Of a stretch of DNA of 64,000 nt, positions 51,291 to 64,000 are shown in pieces. A program made the translations under genes and the position numbers. The notes beneath the pieces are model-generated. The model searched no databases. It was not told where the DNA came from and was given only the letters and a program-made list of their open reading frames with translations. Origin of the DNA: Dirofilaria immitis. Taxonomy: Eukaryota; Nematoda; Chromadorea; Rhabditida; Onchocercidae. The stretch lies in assembly GCA_024305405.1 (NCBI GenBank), contig JAKNDB010000092.1, positions 1,581,501-1,645,500 of the forward strand, read 5' to 3'. Each line of letters begins with the position of its first letter. The first letter of the stretch is position 1.

Positions 51291-54119
51291 ATGAAGATAA
51301 CGGTAACATGTGACTTGACTGGTGCAGATGTGTTTCCAATGGAAGTAAGCAGCGATATGGAGATGGAAAATTTTTGGCACTTTGCAAATTTGAAATTCCT
51401 GCTCTTAATGATGTAGCGATGCCGCAGTTAAGCATCTTTCACAGTGGATGTACAACAGATGTGAATGCGAGCAATTTGAAGAGAAATTTGAATGTTTGTT
51501 TTAAAATTAAGAGTTAATTAATTGATAAAATATGACAACTACCGACAGCTGTTTGAGACTAATTTAAAAATTTCCGCCACAGATTTTCAGGTTAAATATA
51601 GAGATGTCAAATACCTAGAAAATTTATTTATGATGTCTTTTGTAGGATTGGAGAGTACATGACAATGATATAATTATGCTGATAGCAAACAAACCAACAA
51701 CATCTTTCAGACGATCTCAATATCCAAATGATCTGATTGCTAGCTTAGTAAAGTCAATCAGGGTACCACAGGACAACGTGTGTCGTGACAATAATGATCT
51801 TAAAAATAACGATTTTGCTCAGGTTAGATTTTATTATCACTATACTTTGTTTACCGCTTAAAAATGCAATTTCGATAAAACGTTTTTCTTATAATATTAG
51901 TTAGTTAAGCTGAGAGAATTAGTTGGCTTTATCTCTATTACCGTAGAAAATAATTCTTCTGAAGCGATGCAGATGTGAAATGACAAAAAACCTTACCTGC
52001 TTTTGATTTAATCTAATTCCCACATTTAGGTTAAATTAGAAAGGGTAAGGATTTTATCACTGGTTCAAATTTATCGAAATGACTTGAAATTAAAATATAT
52101 TGTTATTCTTTGTTTATCTGTTGTTTTTTTAGCTTCATACACTTTTAATGAACTTAGAAACAACGCAGAACGTCGCAATATTTTGCGTAATATTATGCCA
52201 AATTTAGTTGCCGCAGTTGAACAAAATAATTTTGGTAAGAGATCCAACATATTGTTTGAAATAACTTTGCAATTTTAATGACACGTTATCTGACGAAAAA
52301 ACTTTGCTTATCAGGTTCTTTGTTCTCTATAATTTTTATAAAAATCTGTTTTATACATTAGGTGAAGTTCACCATGCTAAGATAAAAACACGAAAAAATA
52401 AATGAAAGCATATTTTAATTTCTCTTGACTAATCCTCACTGGGAAAAACTTTTCTCTTTGGGCAGTGTATCATTAATTAGCTCCTCGCTATCATATGATA
52501 TTGTGTAGTATAAAATAAAATACCTTTTCATTTTCAGTTTCCATTTGTGATTGTTTTTACTTATGTAATTGTTTCGTATCAACTGTAGCATTAAAAATTA
52601 GATTTTGAGATGATAAATAGGAACAATTCTATTCATACACATCCAACTAATAATGATTTACTTATGGATATGTTTAAATCGAAATATATTGCCGAACGAG
52701 AAAATGCATTTGCTCGAGAACGAGCAATGCTTGATCCGACAAATGCCGAAGGACAACGACTAATTGCCGAACAAATCCAACGTGAAAACATCGATTTTTC
52801 ACATCAATTCGCGATGGAGCATATGCCCGAAGCTTATATACCTGTATCAATGTTGTTCATCAAAATGAAAATAAATGGTGTCGAAGTAAAAGCATTCGTG
52901 GATTCAGGTTTGTTAGAGCAATAGATAATTATGCTTAAGTGACATTATAAAGATAACTGTGCAACAATTCTTTGATTTGTTAAAGTTTTTTTTAATTTTT
53001 ATTACGTAGCTCTTTGTTCAGTTTCTATTCTGTTAACGAAACTTTGTTGATTCCTAAAACCTACTGGTTTGTGAAACCAACTTTGAGTTCGAAAGTCAAA
53101 GGTCGAAATAAAAAGTTTGTATTGCTAGGAGCACAAGTGTCCATATTGTCCGATAGCATTGCACAGCGTTGTAATTTGATGCGTTTAGTGGATAAGAGAT
53201 TTCAAGCCAGGGTACATGGAGTTGGTGGTGCTCAACAGTTATTGGGAAAAATACATGCTTGTAAGTGGTAACTTTTCTTGTATTATATTTCAATATTAAT
53301 CAGAACCCTACGTAATACAGTGAATGAATATTATTCGAAATTCGTTATAAAAAAATGTGCAATTATACATAATGCTTGTGAACTTCAGGCCAAGTTCAAA
53401 TTGAAGAGCAGTTCTTCTCGTGTAATTTCGATGTTCTGGCAAATCGTGATATTGACGTTTTACTTGGTCTCGACATCCTTAAACGACATCGTTGTGTCAT
53501 TGATTTACAGAAAATTGTTTGCGGTGAGAGAATTTCTTGTGTTCGTTTTATTAAAATATTTTTGAAATTTTCGGTTTAACTGATATGAAATAATTTTGAA
53601 TGTAAATATTCGAGTGAAAAGGAAAAACGAAATGCAAGAGACAATTTTAAAGCTATACCATGTATTTGACGTCTCTTTAATAAAGTTTGTAAGAGGCTAT
53701 AAAAATACTTATAGATTCGGTGAATCAGCAGTTACACATTTCCTACCAGACTCAGAAGTTCCACAAAGAAATCTGGAACGACTCGGGATTTCAGGTCCTA
53801 CGAGTGCAAATGGTATTTCTCAATCCTTCTAGTCAGTTGCTAGTTTTAATTTTTCAGGTATTTCTCCTGGATTAGGCTTCCTCCTAAACTATTTCAGTAA
53901 AAAGAAATTTTCCTATCATTATAAACTTTTTCCTGTCATCACTTTAACGCTACATTAAGTTTTCAAGGAATAGTTCTCTTTGTAGTGGAAGTGGATAACG
54001 CAAAATTAGCTTCATTGATGGCACTTGGTTTTGAGGAAGCAGCAGCTCGTACAATGCTTATACAGTGTGGAAATGATGTCGAAGCGGCGGCTGCAAATTT
54101 ATTCGCTAGGCAGTTATGA
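51291..54119 (+). CDS. ddi-1: DDI1-type retroviral-like aspartic protease (Ubl-RVP-UBA)
   Basis: Ubiquitin-directed aspartic protease. In C. elegans DDI-1 cuts and activates the transcription factor SKN-1A for proteasome recovery (family knowledge). Exons: 51291-51493, 51646-51822, 52133-52234, 52602-52907, 53129-53260, 53389-53523, 53696-53794, 53986-54119; about 429 residues. Seen: N-terminal ubiquitin-like domain from MKITVTCDLTGADVF; the helical domain with DPTNAEGQRLIAEQIQREN; the protease with KAFVDSGAQVSILS (catalytic Asp in DSG, split by an intron after the Gly codon's first base), NLMRLVDKRF, LLGLDILKRHRC and RFGESAVTHFLPDSEVP; and a C-terminal UBA domain, ALGFEEAAARTMLIQCGNDV to the stop. 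Exon 1 needs one T added at 51371-51375. Exons 2 and 3 also disagree by one base; a T missing near 51814 is one explanation. The 53696 acceptor is tentative (53715 is the alternative). Confidence 0.9.
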
Positions 54120-55833
54120 ACTGGATATATGGAAAAATGTTTTGTTTGATGGCAAGATATAGACAGACAAGCAATTATAGAGACTAGTACAGTGATTCAG
54201 TTGTAGAAATAAATCTGAAATTGATTAGCATTTACAATAAGTTTTACAATTACTAAAATCGATTTCTGGACTGTTTCTTTCTGAGAATTTCACAGCATGC
54301 ATATCGGGAATACTTAAATAAATGAATGGACTACGGAATAGTAAGACTCACTGCAAATACTGCGAAATCAAAATGTAGTATTTCAATATGGGTCCTCTTT
54401 CATTGCGATAATGAAAATGCGCAAAAATATGCACATAAAAATCGTTTAAAGATAAATGGGAAAGATGCATGGCACATAACAGATATTCCGGTTCAGTGAG
54501 TTTTCATTCTTTTTGTTTGGAAACATATTTATGCAGCCCATGACATCTTATGTCAGATGATCTTTTTGCAGGCAAAATACAACTCATACTCTTCCTTCTA
54601 AAACTTTTTGGACCTCCGCGAAATATTCGTCATTATCAAATATTTTCCACACACTTCTTTTCCTTCCACACTACCATATACGTTTCTTGCTTTTCCCTAA
54701 GTTTTCTTCTACTTTTGCGAAGTTTGTCTGCGAATTATTAATCTTTTTATTAATCCCAGGTTTTCGACATTATTTCCATTATTCTCATATCTATAAAATA
54801 AAGTAATTTATGAATGTCGCCGCCACATGATCAAAGTTGTCCACGGTCATAACAGCAATTTATTGTCTAAAAAAATAAATAAAGCAAAACCGAAATCACA
54901 GTAGAATAAAGGTGGCTTCCAATGATGTTTATAATCCAGAAATAAGCTTTGTTTTTGATTTCGTAGACTGGCTGAATTATATCAAAGTCTAAAATAACCG
55001 TTCTCTGAAGTATTCATTGGTTACTGTGCTTGTTTTAAACTATGCAATCATAAGAACAGGACATCCAACAACATAGCAAAGCTCATTTGGAAAATGTAGG
55101 TATGTGTCGGATGTATCTTAAAAAATTTGTTAGAGGGATAAAAAAATAATGAGATATCGAAGAAATTTTTAGACTTCACTTAATTAAGAGATTATAATTA
55201 CTTTTAAATTTTATCAAAACAAGGAGACTAAAGCAGCCTGTCTTGGCCAACAGGAGAATTTATGTCTCCATATAAAACAGTGTGTGCTATATAATTTTAA
55301 AAACTGGTTAAGTTTCCAGGAAAAAATCAACATCAATATTCCAACAATTTACCGGCAACAATAACCCGAACTCACCGAATTAAAGAAGACTACAGTCAGA
55401 AATTCCAAAAACTACATAGGAAAAACAAGTTGGTGCTTGCGCAATTATAAAGTTCTTCATAATGTTAGCAAAAAGATTTTGTTTTGTGAACAATAGCATG
55501 TATAAATTTCGGTGTCAATGAGGACAAAGATCACATTTCTATCACTTTTCAAAATAAGTAAGAATTTGAGAATAACGTGGTGACAACAAATAAAATTAAC
55601 TAGGTAAGACCAGAATATTAAGCAATGCTACAACAGGAGCTTACTTAAGAACTGGTGATCATGGTTAATGAATATGATTTCTTCTAATAAAAAATATTCT
55701 GAAGAATTTCACACATTATTTCATCCAAGTAAAAACTCATGCACTATTATCCCAAAAATGCAATTAAATAGTGCACAAAAAGAAATTCAAAAAACATGAA
55801 CAGTCCTTCCTAAAATGGAAAAATGATCAATGT
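54120..55833. other. convergent intergenic region
   Basis: Shared 3' flank of ddi-1 (+) and the bZIP gene (-). No gene was recognised. Open frames here are short and lack splice-supported context. Confidence 0.5.
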
Positions 55834-57571
55834 CTAGTTCCAATCAACAAATACCAGATTAAGCAGTACGAGTAGAGCATCTCTTTTTTCTTGATATAAT
55901 TCACTTTTCAATCGCATGTTTTCGACGCGTAAATTCCGATTTTCTTCTCTCACATCATGAATTGCATGTTCAAGATGTCCGATTTGCTCATCCTTGATAT
56001 TTACTAGCTTACCAAATTCGGTAATTTGACATTGAAGTTGTTTAATTTGCTCATCTTTCATTTTTTGTTGTTGTTTCGCTTTAGTACGTGATCGTCTTAC
56101 TGCATCATTGTTTTTTCACGTTTCAGTCGATATAACGGATTTTTCTTTTCCGCCTGCAATTTTGAAAAAATGATATTTACTAATTTGCAAATAAGAAATC
56201 AACAAGACTTCTACATCTAATTAATCCTATAAATTTCCATTTAAGATACTATATTGGACCAACCGTTGAATAACTTAACGACAACATTTTTTATCTTATT
56301 TTATAAACAAAAATTTTAAAACTCTTTGCCAGCTTAAAAGCAGCTGCCAAAAGATTTGGTAAAATGAAGGCATGCAAGCATACTTCTGGTTTCAGTGAAT
56401 ATTTTCTAGGTTTGATAGTTGGTGTAAAAGAAATTTCAATTTGTGCTGATGTATCCTTTTTCACAGATATTGTTGGCCGAGTTTCTTGCTCTCCTTTCAT
56501 TTCCTCGCCATTTGTTATTTCCATCTTCACCGGCTGAAAAATTGTAGCAAAACCAGACGTTTCCGGAACTGCAACCGGCGCATCATCCAAACTTTTGTCG
56601 GATTTTGTAGCTTTCGCTGAAAAAGGTATTTTTAAAAGCTTCTAATTTTAAGAAATTCTATTCCATTGAATTTTTGGATTTCTATAAATTTTCAGCACCT
56701 GATGACCAATGATCAACAGATTAAATTTATTATGACTTGCTTTTCTGTAAAAAGCATGTTTTACAACACTGAATATAACTCAAAATTAAATTTAACATGA
56801 CTCGTCTCAAAAAATGTTTATACAAGTGAATATAAAGTAATATAATGAATCAATCAGAATGCGGTATTATCATACCAATTGTCGTTAAATCTGCATACTG
56901 AGCAGTACATCCATAAATACCATGTTGCATTCTTATATCATATTCAAGCACCCTTTGTTTATCGATAATAGGCTCCAGATCTTCACTACTCTCATCTATG
57001 CCTCGAAGATCTCTTAAATAGGGAGTCAGATCCATGCTCTGATCCATAAAGTCAAAACCATCTTGTTCTTGCAACTGCTGACAAAGCATTAGTGAATCCT
57101 GAAATTCTCTGACGTTATAAAAGAAAACTAACGTTCTTTTTCTGATCAACTGATTTTCTAATTTTATTGATTATGATATAAGAATAGGCACTTCCATATA
57201 ATTCTAAACAAAAACATTAATAAATGGTCACAAACCGAGAAAAAACTAGAAATTTCCTTTCAAAACTATGAGAGCTTGAAAAACAGGAGCAGCTTTTTTT
57301 TATATGATGATAAATTTAATAAGGGAAAGCAAATTTACGCAATCAAAAGCTGATTGAATTAAAAAGATTAAAAGTACTTGTCGATCAATTGATTGCGTAA
57401 CACCATCTGTAATTGTTTTAAGACGACTTCGTCCCTCGGAAGTTTTATTATTCATAGGAGTGCGACTATCGTAAATGCCGCTACTTAGCATATTCTCAGT
57501 TTCGATACTTTTTGACATTATCGACAATTTTGTTCCGGGATCAATCAAATCCAAGCAAGCATTTATTACAC
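55834..57571 (-). CDS. C/EBP-type bZIP transcription factor, 5' end not found
   Basis: Exons on the minus strand: 57571-57378, 57098-56876, 56616-56384 and 56153-55834, with consistent phases and about 323 residues. The N-terminal part is acidic and Ser/Thr-rich (DFMDQSMDLTPYLRDLRG), as expected of an activation domain. The last exon holds the DNA-binding region YRLKREKNNDAVRRSRTKAK, whose N-N-x-A-V-R-x-S-R-x-K-A-K pattern is that of C/EBP factors. A leucine-zipper coiled coil of about 50 residues follows, to LRVENMRLKSEL, and a short tail ends LVFVDWN. One base must be added to the homopolymer at 56111-56116 (A on the coding strand) or the basic region is destroyed. The first recognised exon starts at phase 1, so at least one upstream exon with the start codon is missing from my model. 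It may correspond to C. elegans cebp-1 or cebp-2; I cannot choose. Confidence 0.82.
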
Positions 57572-58844
57572 CTTCAAAAAAAAATGAAAAATAAGCACAA
57601 AACTTGACAGTTGGAACATATTAATGAAAACTGTTCTGACGACAAAAAAGGAAGTTAAAATTTAAGCCTTTAATATGATACATGCAAAAATTAAATTTCG
57701 ACAGAATTGTAATTTATTGTTATAATGACTTGACTATCTCCAGTCAGTATCATCATCGGTCATAATTCAAATTAAATGCCATATCTTCGGGAATGTAAGA
57801 AAATATGATGAGTTTACGATAAGTTCACTGAACCTTTCAACTATTTCCTGTTACATACGATTGCAATGAAAATTTATGTGATTAATGAAAATTTATGTGA
57901 TTTACTGTTGTCAAAAAAATTATTTTCCCTTGGTGATAAAAAGAAAGATATACATTAGGATATAGACGTGCGAAAAATTCCAAATTCAAATAATCAGGTT
58001 AACTAAATCAGCAACGGCCTATGGAAAGGCGAATTTGGAGAGTATCGCGATTTTTTTCTTGATGAATCAATATCTCAAGAATATGGATAATATACATCTT
58101 ACACTGATTAATCCAGCATATCATTATTATTACACCACTCATTACCATAGTAATTAACAAATTTCTGTTTAAATCCGCACAAACATTAGTAATTGAAGCG
58201 TAAAAAGATCAGTTTTGGCAGAGTGTTAACTCGTAATGCGAGTACTACAATCGACAAATATCCCGCGGTCCTTTCGAGACATTTGCAGACGTGATAATGG
58301 AGATCGAGAACTCTCTAATGAACCCTTACCTGACCCCACACTCCATCGGATCTGCACCTACCGCCCCCTAACTGACTCGAAATAAACGACCAGAGTGTGA
58401 GCAAAAATACATGCATGCTCCTCCCAGAGAAACATTCATTTCGCAATCTACCTATGAGTCATCCTTATTTCTTGTTGAAAGTTTATGATTATAGCGCTGC
58501 TACTATTCTCAATTATTTTAAACAGATTGTTTACAAATACGAGTCTTTTAAAATTCAAAGGATCATTTCAAGACTTTTTGATGTTGATGCAGCTCTCTTC
58601 GTTATTATGTTTCGCGTGGGAAGTTCGATTGTTTTTTATTTCACTACTTTCTATCATTAGTTCATCTCTTTAAGATTACTTTTCATTTGATCCCACATTA
58701 TTAAATCTTTTCCAATGAACTCTGGCTTTCAGCGTACGCATTTGCTTTAGCTACTATTCTATAAATGTAATCACTTATTTTTTCTTGAGAATTGAGTGAT
58801 TAACGGAAGTGTTTGGATAAAAATAGTTGAATATAAAAGTAAAT
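57572..58844. other. divergent intergenic region with a GC-richer island
   Basis: Separates the leftward bZIP gene from the rightward DEAH helicase, 1.3 kb. The segment about 58190-58400 is markedly less AT-rich than its surroundings, including a pyrimidine-rich CCTGACCCCACACTCC-type stretch near 58330, and is the best candidate for a shared promoter. A missing first exon of the bZIP gene should also lie here or just beyond. Confidence 0.45.
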
Positions 58845-61800
58845 ATGAGTAGAAATCGGCACAAACAAAATGCATATAACGGCAACCAATGTTCTGCAGC
58901 TAAGGTCAGTTCTTACTCTTTATATTTATATTCAACTACGAAGATTTTCTGCGATTGTCATAAATAATGCAATTTCTTTGCGGTCATTTTTCACGAGGTT
59001 TTGGCTCCTGGCGAATAAAGAATAGTAGGGAATTGCTTAATCAGTATTCTTATTTTGATGAAATATCGTAAAGTACCTAGAAGAATTATTTTTGGTACTT
59101 AGTGAGAGTTGATTTCTAAACAAAAACTAACTTCAAATTAAGATTATTACATCGAACATGAAGGACTTTATGGAGTTTTAAGAATAGTTTTATCTATAGA
59201 AACTCTGTTTTTCAAATTCTGAATTAGGAAATTGATAATGCTTTAATATACCACCTCACCTGCTTTCTGGTATTTTAGATTATAGTGCTTATAAGTTTAA
59301 CTCGATTTTTCAGAAAAAATTTCGTCGTACTGAATTACCAGTGGATGGAGTTTATTTGCAATTAGTAGAAGTGATAAGAGAAAATAGCATATCAGTCATT
59401 GTTGGTGAAACTGGAAGTGGTAAAAGCACACAGATTCCTCAGGTTGTTTGTGACGTTTTTTCTGTTAAAGCGTTCTTAGAAAAAGAATCATGGATAGTTT
59501 TGTAATTTATTGGCTGAATCTGATTTTAAGAACTATTAGTAATCTCTGTCAAATTCAAGTGAGAATACGTCTCTGAAGAGCTATATTTAAGTGTTAATAA
59601 AAATGTCTAACTAGAAGTGCAAACTAAAGTACACTTCATCCAACAGATTTTTGTCTTCCTACTTTGCAGAATAGTATCTAAAAAGTAGAATTCATTAATT
59701 CTAAGTTGGAAATCCTCCAAAGAAATCTGCAACAACTGTCTGATCAAAAAGAAAAAACAGTTGAGTTTTGTCGAACAACGACTATATATGCATTTTTAAG
59801 CAAGTGGTGAAGATGATCTATGTACTATTGATAAAGCCAGGTGATCTGAGTATTTGGATGGCCAAGATTATTAGCCTCCTTCTTTAAAACTTAAATTTAT
59901 CGAAATTGCAATGTCGCAACTTTTAAGTCACTGATGCTGAATTCGGATCATTATATCTAATTCATGTCATTATTTAGATTTGTTATAATGAGGGTTTGAT
60001 CGGCAGCGGTCTTTTGGCTGTTACACAGCCACGACGTGTTGCTGCAATTACACTTGCGAGACGCGTCGCTTTGGAAATGAATTCAAACCTTGGTGAAGTG
60101 GTAAAATTATTTTATTCAAGTAATACTTGTATATGCACAAATACAGTGACTGTTATTTTGTTTCAGTAAGTATAAAGGAAAGAAATATGGAGAAAATTAA
60201 TTTTTTTAAAGAAAATGTAAATTATTATTAACTGATCGATACCATACCCATCCTAAAAATTAAAGATAAAGTATAATTATATATATAAACTTTATCTGCT
60301 TTTAATGCTTCGTAATATTAGTAATATTTAACAAAATGCACATTTGCTAAAAATTAAACATTGGTTCAAGTTAATTCAGTAAACAGTTAATTTAGAAAAG
60401 TAAAAGTAGTGGACAGTCAAGAAGTAAATTTCAGGTTGCTTACAAAGTAAGATTTGAGAATACCACAAGTAGTGAGACAAAGATTGTTTACGGCACCGAT
60501 GGTATCTTTTTACGCGAGACATTTTATAATTCATTGCTCACAGATTATTCCATTATAATTGTCGATGAAGCGCATGAACGTTCCGTTCATACAGATGTTT
60601 TGTTATATTTACTGAAGCTCTGTTATAAGCAGCGCTTAGATACATCTAATCCATTAAAGTTGCGTTATTTCATTATTTGCTAATTTTCTATATTCTGTCA
60701 TTTTTTTTTGTTTGAATGTATCATTTGTCATTTTTAGTCAAAAATTTATCTTGGAATTCTTCGGAACCACATAATATTAACTTATAATTTCAGATCGTTA
60801 TCATGTCGGCTACATTGGAAACTAATGTTTTTCGGAATATTTTTATGATGCACCAGTCTATATCGTGGAAGGAAGAACTTATCCAGTTGAGGTAAGGGGT
60901 TGATTTATCTTACCAAATTATAGTTGTTCATTTTTTTGCTTAAGAATTTTTTTTTATTTGAGAATTTCTGTAAATTTATGTTTTCATCACTATCTTAAAA
61001 AGCTGCAGTATGTTAACATGTTCAATCATAATTAAAACTTCGAAATAGAATTCGATTGAACAGCAGTGGTTATTTATAGAAATATTGTATCAAATTCGGT
61101 TTTGATTACAAAAAAATAAATTCATAGTGTTATTTATGAGGAAATCCTTGGCCATTTAGTGTTTGTGTATTATCTTTTTTACAGATTTTTTATGCGAATT
61201 CATTGGATAAAAAGATGATGATTATGTGTTCAATGTTTTGGCAACAGTTTTGCAAATTCACCGTACTGAACCATTGAAGTGATTTCTTTTCTAAAATGAT
61301 TTAAAAATATAATTATATTTTATCAAAGGAAGACTAAGAATATTGATTTTTGTGCGGTAATCCAGTGTAGAAAAAGGGCTGCCAAAAAGTAAATTTTTTT
61401 TCTATATCTACTTTTTATTTAATTTTAAGTTCTGAATTGAATGAATTTTATTTTATACACTGAATGCATTTTTGTTTTTAGTTTCGATGTGTTGGTATTC
61501 CTAACTGGACAGGAAGAAATTGAAATAGCTTGCAAGAAAATGCAGGAAGCTTCGAGACTTCTGACCGGTGGTTTGATAGTTCTCCCACTCTATGCTGGTC
61601 TTCCGCCATCGGCTCAGATGCGAGTTTTCGAACCGGCTAGTATACCAGTACGGTTTTAGGCCATTAGAATTTGTCAAATTCAGTTCTCTTTCAACACAAC
61701 TTTAAATAATTATTGTAAATTTTACATCATAATTAATTATATTAATTTATAATACTGCGACAAGGTTTTGTATTTATTATGTTACCTACATTGACTACCA

Positions 61801-64000
61801 CAACTAGAGATCAATTTTGAAATAGATTGTATTGTTAGTAGGCAGAATAAACAAAATAATTAGCTTTTCAAAAAGAATTGAAGTTATTGTTAAAATTCAT
61901 TTTTTGCTTTCAGTACGCACGAAAAATTATTTTTGCAACAAATATAGCAGAAACATCTATTACCATACCCGGTGTACGAATTATTGTTGACAGTGGAAAA
62001 ATAAAAGTAAAGTGAGCCTTAATTGAGGCCTTTTATTTTCAATTTTTTTGTTTATTAGTTAAAAAAATATTTTTAGTTAAAGATTTTAGTGCGTTATTAT
62101 TTAGTACTAAGACTCATAGATATTTTATTTGTTTGAAGATCTGGATATGCATTTAAAATAAAACTGATATATCACTGAGCAGTTTATTGTTGTGTATATA
62201 TATGGTTTAAACTGAATTTAAATATCATAGTAATTTTCGAAAGTTTAACAATTCTCTAATTCAGATGGCTTTTTTATTTAAGGTTTCGTCAAGAATAGAA
62301 ATTTTTAAAGACTATGTTTAGAACTTTTCTTCCGGATCGTCATATCGATATTCTTCGTGTGGAAAATATTTCGCAATGTTCAGCAACCCAGCGAGCTGGT
62401 CGAGCTGGACGTGAAGCACCCGGCAAATGTTATCGGTTGTATTCGGAAAAACATTTTCATTCACTATCTAAAGCGACAGCTCCGGAAATCTTACGATCAA
62501 ATTTAGCAGTGGTAAAATTTATCAAAAGTATTTTGCAAAGCCTTGGAGATAATTCTTGTTTTTAAATATTTATCACAGGATTTTTATAACTATTTGTTAT
62601 CCAACATTTGAAATAGCGGAACAACTGAAAACTTGAACATCGAAATCCTTTTATTTCAGAGGAGATTTTAATTCTTCACTCCAGTTAAGAGTAATTCTTA
62701 GTATTTGATAAAATTATGTAGTAGAGCAAATGATTAAAGTTTCATTGAAAATTAAGATTTGAGCTTAATTTTCTATGCTATTTATACTAGGTACTTCTTG
62801 AATTATTACGTATTGGTTTGCGACGAACAAAATCATTGGCTTTAATTTCAAATCCAAGGAAAGAGAGCCTGGAAGCTGCTGAAAAACATCTTCGCTTGCT
62901 GGATGCAGTGAAGCGACCTGATAAAAAAGGCAGATTGCGACTTACTGAACTGGGTACAAGGCTATCATCATTTCCAGTCGATCCAGCTTTTGCACGGTAA
63001 ATGATTTACTTATAGTAATTTCTTGAGTTCTAAAAATTAATTTATTAATCTTCCTAAAAATTTGTTGATCTCTTTTGAAATTTATCATCCATCTAACTTT
63101 TCCTTATCTCAAAAATTGATTGTTGAATTGCAGTGCTCTGATAGCAGCATCACAAAATGAGTGTTTAGAAGAGGTTTTAACAATTGTGGCATTTATGTCC
63201 ACTGATTCCATTTTCGTCAGTTCAGCAGTAGGTCATGAACAAACAAATTTATCAAAGTGTAAATTTGAAGCACCCGAAGGTGATCATTGTACTCTACTGA
63301 ATGTTTATCGAGGATATCGTTTAGCTCGCAAAGAAAAGAAATTAGAGGTAATTCGTATATTCTTGCAGTTTTTCTTTCTTTAGTTTCTTTTTGTCCTCTA
63401 TGTTTATGTATTTTTTGACGTATTTGTTTCAGTTCTTCACTTCAGTTATTATTATATTTATATCACTAGACCTTTTTATTGATTTGATTTAACTGTAATT
63501 ATAAGAATTCTTCCCAATATTTGAATTGTATACATGTTCTGAGATATAGATTGAGATTTTAATTGAACTGTAGATTTAGATCTTTATAGAAACTTCAACC
63601 GACTTGCATATATTCTTCGTGTTAAGGAATGGTGTGAAGCAAATCACGTCCATCAACGAATACTTAATACTGTTTTCAAAATTCGAAGACAACTGCGCGA
63701 CATTTGTTCAAAAAATTCATTGATTTTTCGTTCTTGCGGTACCGATACTGATAAACTCAGGTGATATTATATGTAGCACTAAATGGAAGTTTGAGAACAG
63801 GAGAAGAAAGAAAAAAATGAATAAGACGGAAAATTCAGCAAACATAGTTTTGCTAAACAATACCATTCTTTCAGAAAGACGCTTTGCCAGGGTCTTTTCA
63901 TGAATGCTTGTGTTTACGAGAGATCACAGGATCGTTACAACTTATTAATATCACCCGGAACCTCATTAAAGATTCATCCTTCCTCTTGCTTGTCTCGTTC
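58845..64000 (+). CDS. DHX33: DHX33-like DEAH-box RNA helicase, runs off the window
   Basis: ATP-dependent RNA helicase of the DEAH/RHA group; human DHX33 acts in rRNA synthesis and translation. Thirteen exons so far: 58845-58904, 59314-59442, 59978-60100, 60435-60658, 60794-60891, 61185-61278, 61482-61647, 61914-62011, 62322-62511, 62791-62996, 63134-63347, ~63590-63760, 63875-end. Motifs in order: Walker [10 protein letters not shown] (residues ~51-59), [12 protein letters not shown] at about 60564, [34 protein letters not shown], then the winged-helix/HA2 region and an OB-fold part with LRDIC and [10 protein letters not shown]. The C-terminus lies beyond the window. One base is missing at 60656-60658, 60828-60832 and 61209-61213, and probably near 63590; adding each recovers conserved sequence. 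Start: first ATG giving an open 20-codon exon with a GTCAGT donor. DHX35/DHX8-like subtypes were considered, but the SSEGDHMTLLN-type block fits DHX33. Confidence 0.88.

Noticed and set aside
53014..53271. Open frame extending upstream of the ddi-1 protease exon
   Set aside because: The upstream part is retained intron; conservation starts exactly at the acceptor at 53129.

Overview
This is a 64-kb piece of a eukaryotic nuclear genome, AT-rich, with intron-rich protein genes. Most introns begin GTAAGT/GTATGT-like and end TTTTCAG or TTTTAG. The best-matched gene, a Misshapen/NIK-family kinase, reads almost residue for residue like nematode MIG-15. Together with a DDI-1 that keeps its C-terminal UBA domain and long introns rich in A and T, this points to a nematode, probably a spirurid or filarial species (the family assignment is inference). 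No bacterial, viral or mitochondrial segment was recognised.

Layout. A basic, low-complexity protein of unknown function with several microexons lies at 0.76-4.1 kb (+). An alpha-carbonic anhydrase is at 8.3-11.5 kb (+; its 5' exon was not found). A 7-kb gap full of microsatellites then leads to the mig-15 kinase at 18.8-32.2 kb (+, about 25 exons). Just downstream (33.36-34.03 kb, +) is an unidentified coding-like stretch. The region 34-41 kb is mostly gene-empty, but holds a 50-codon membrane-type small ORF and a long near-perfect inverted repeat. An HMIT-type (SLC2A13) sugar/inositol transporter follows at 41.16-45.86 kb (+, 14 exons). It converges on a complete Golgi Qb-SNARE, membrin/GOSR2 (46.8-48.36 kb, -). 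DDI-1, the ubiquitin-directed aspartic protease, is at 51.29-54.12 kb (+) and converges on a C/EBP-type bZIP factor (55.83-57.57 kb, -; 5' end not found). A DHX33-like DEAH-box helicase starts at 58.85 kb (+) and runs off the window.

These are unrelated housekeeping and signalling genes; nothing suggests an operon or a gene cluster. Possible functional links are only thematic: membrin and DDI-1 both belong to secretory or proteostasis biology, and C/EBP-type factors and MIG-15 both act in stress and axon signalling in other nematodes.

The most consistent unusual signal is technical or evolutionary. In seven of the genes or gene candidates the frame breaks exactly where a short homopolymer is one base too short, and restoring a single base recovers the conserved protein each time. 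Membrin and the transporter, in contrast, are completely clean. I read this as homopolymer under-calling in the assembly rather than pseudogenes, but it should be tested. Other points worth following are a 38-bp exon duplication in mig-15 that could create a kinase-only isoform, the 63-bp inverted repeat whose mismatches are mostly G-U pairs on the minus strand, and the unidentified coding stretch behind mig-15.
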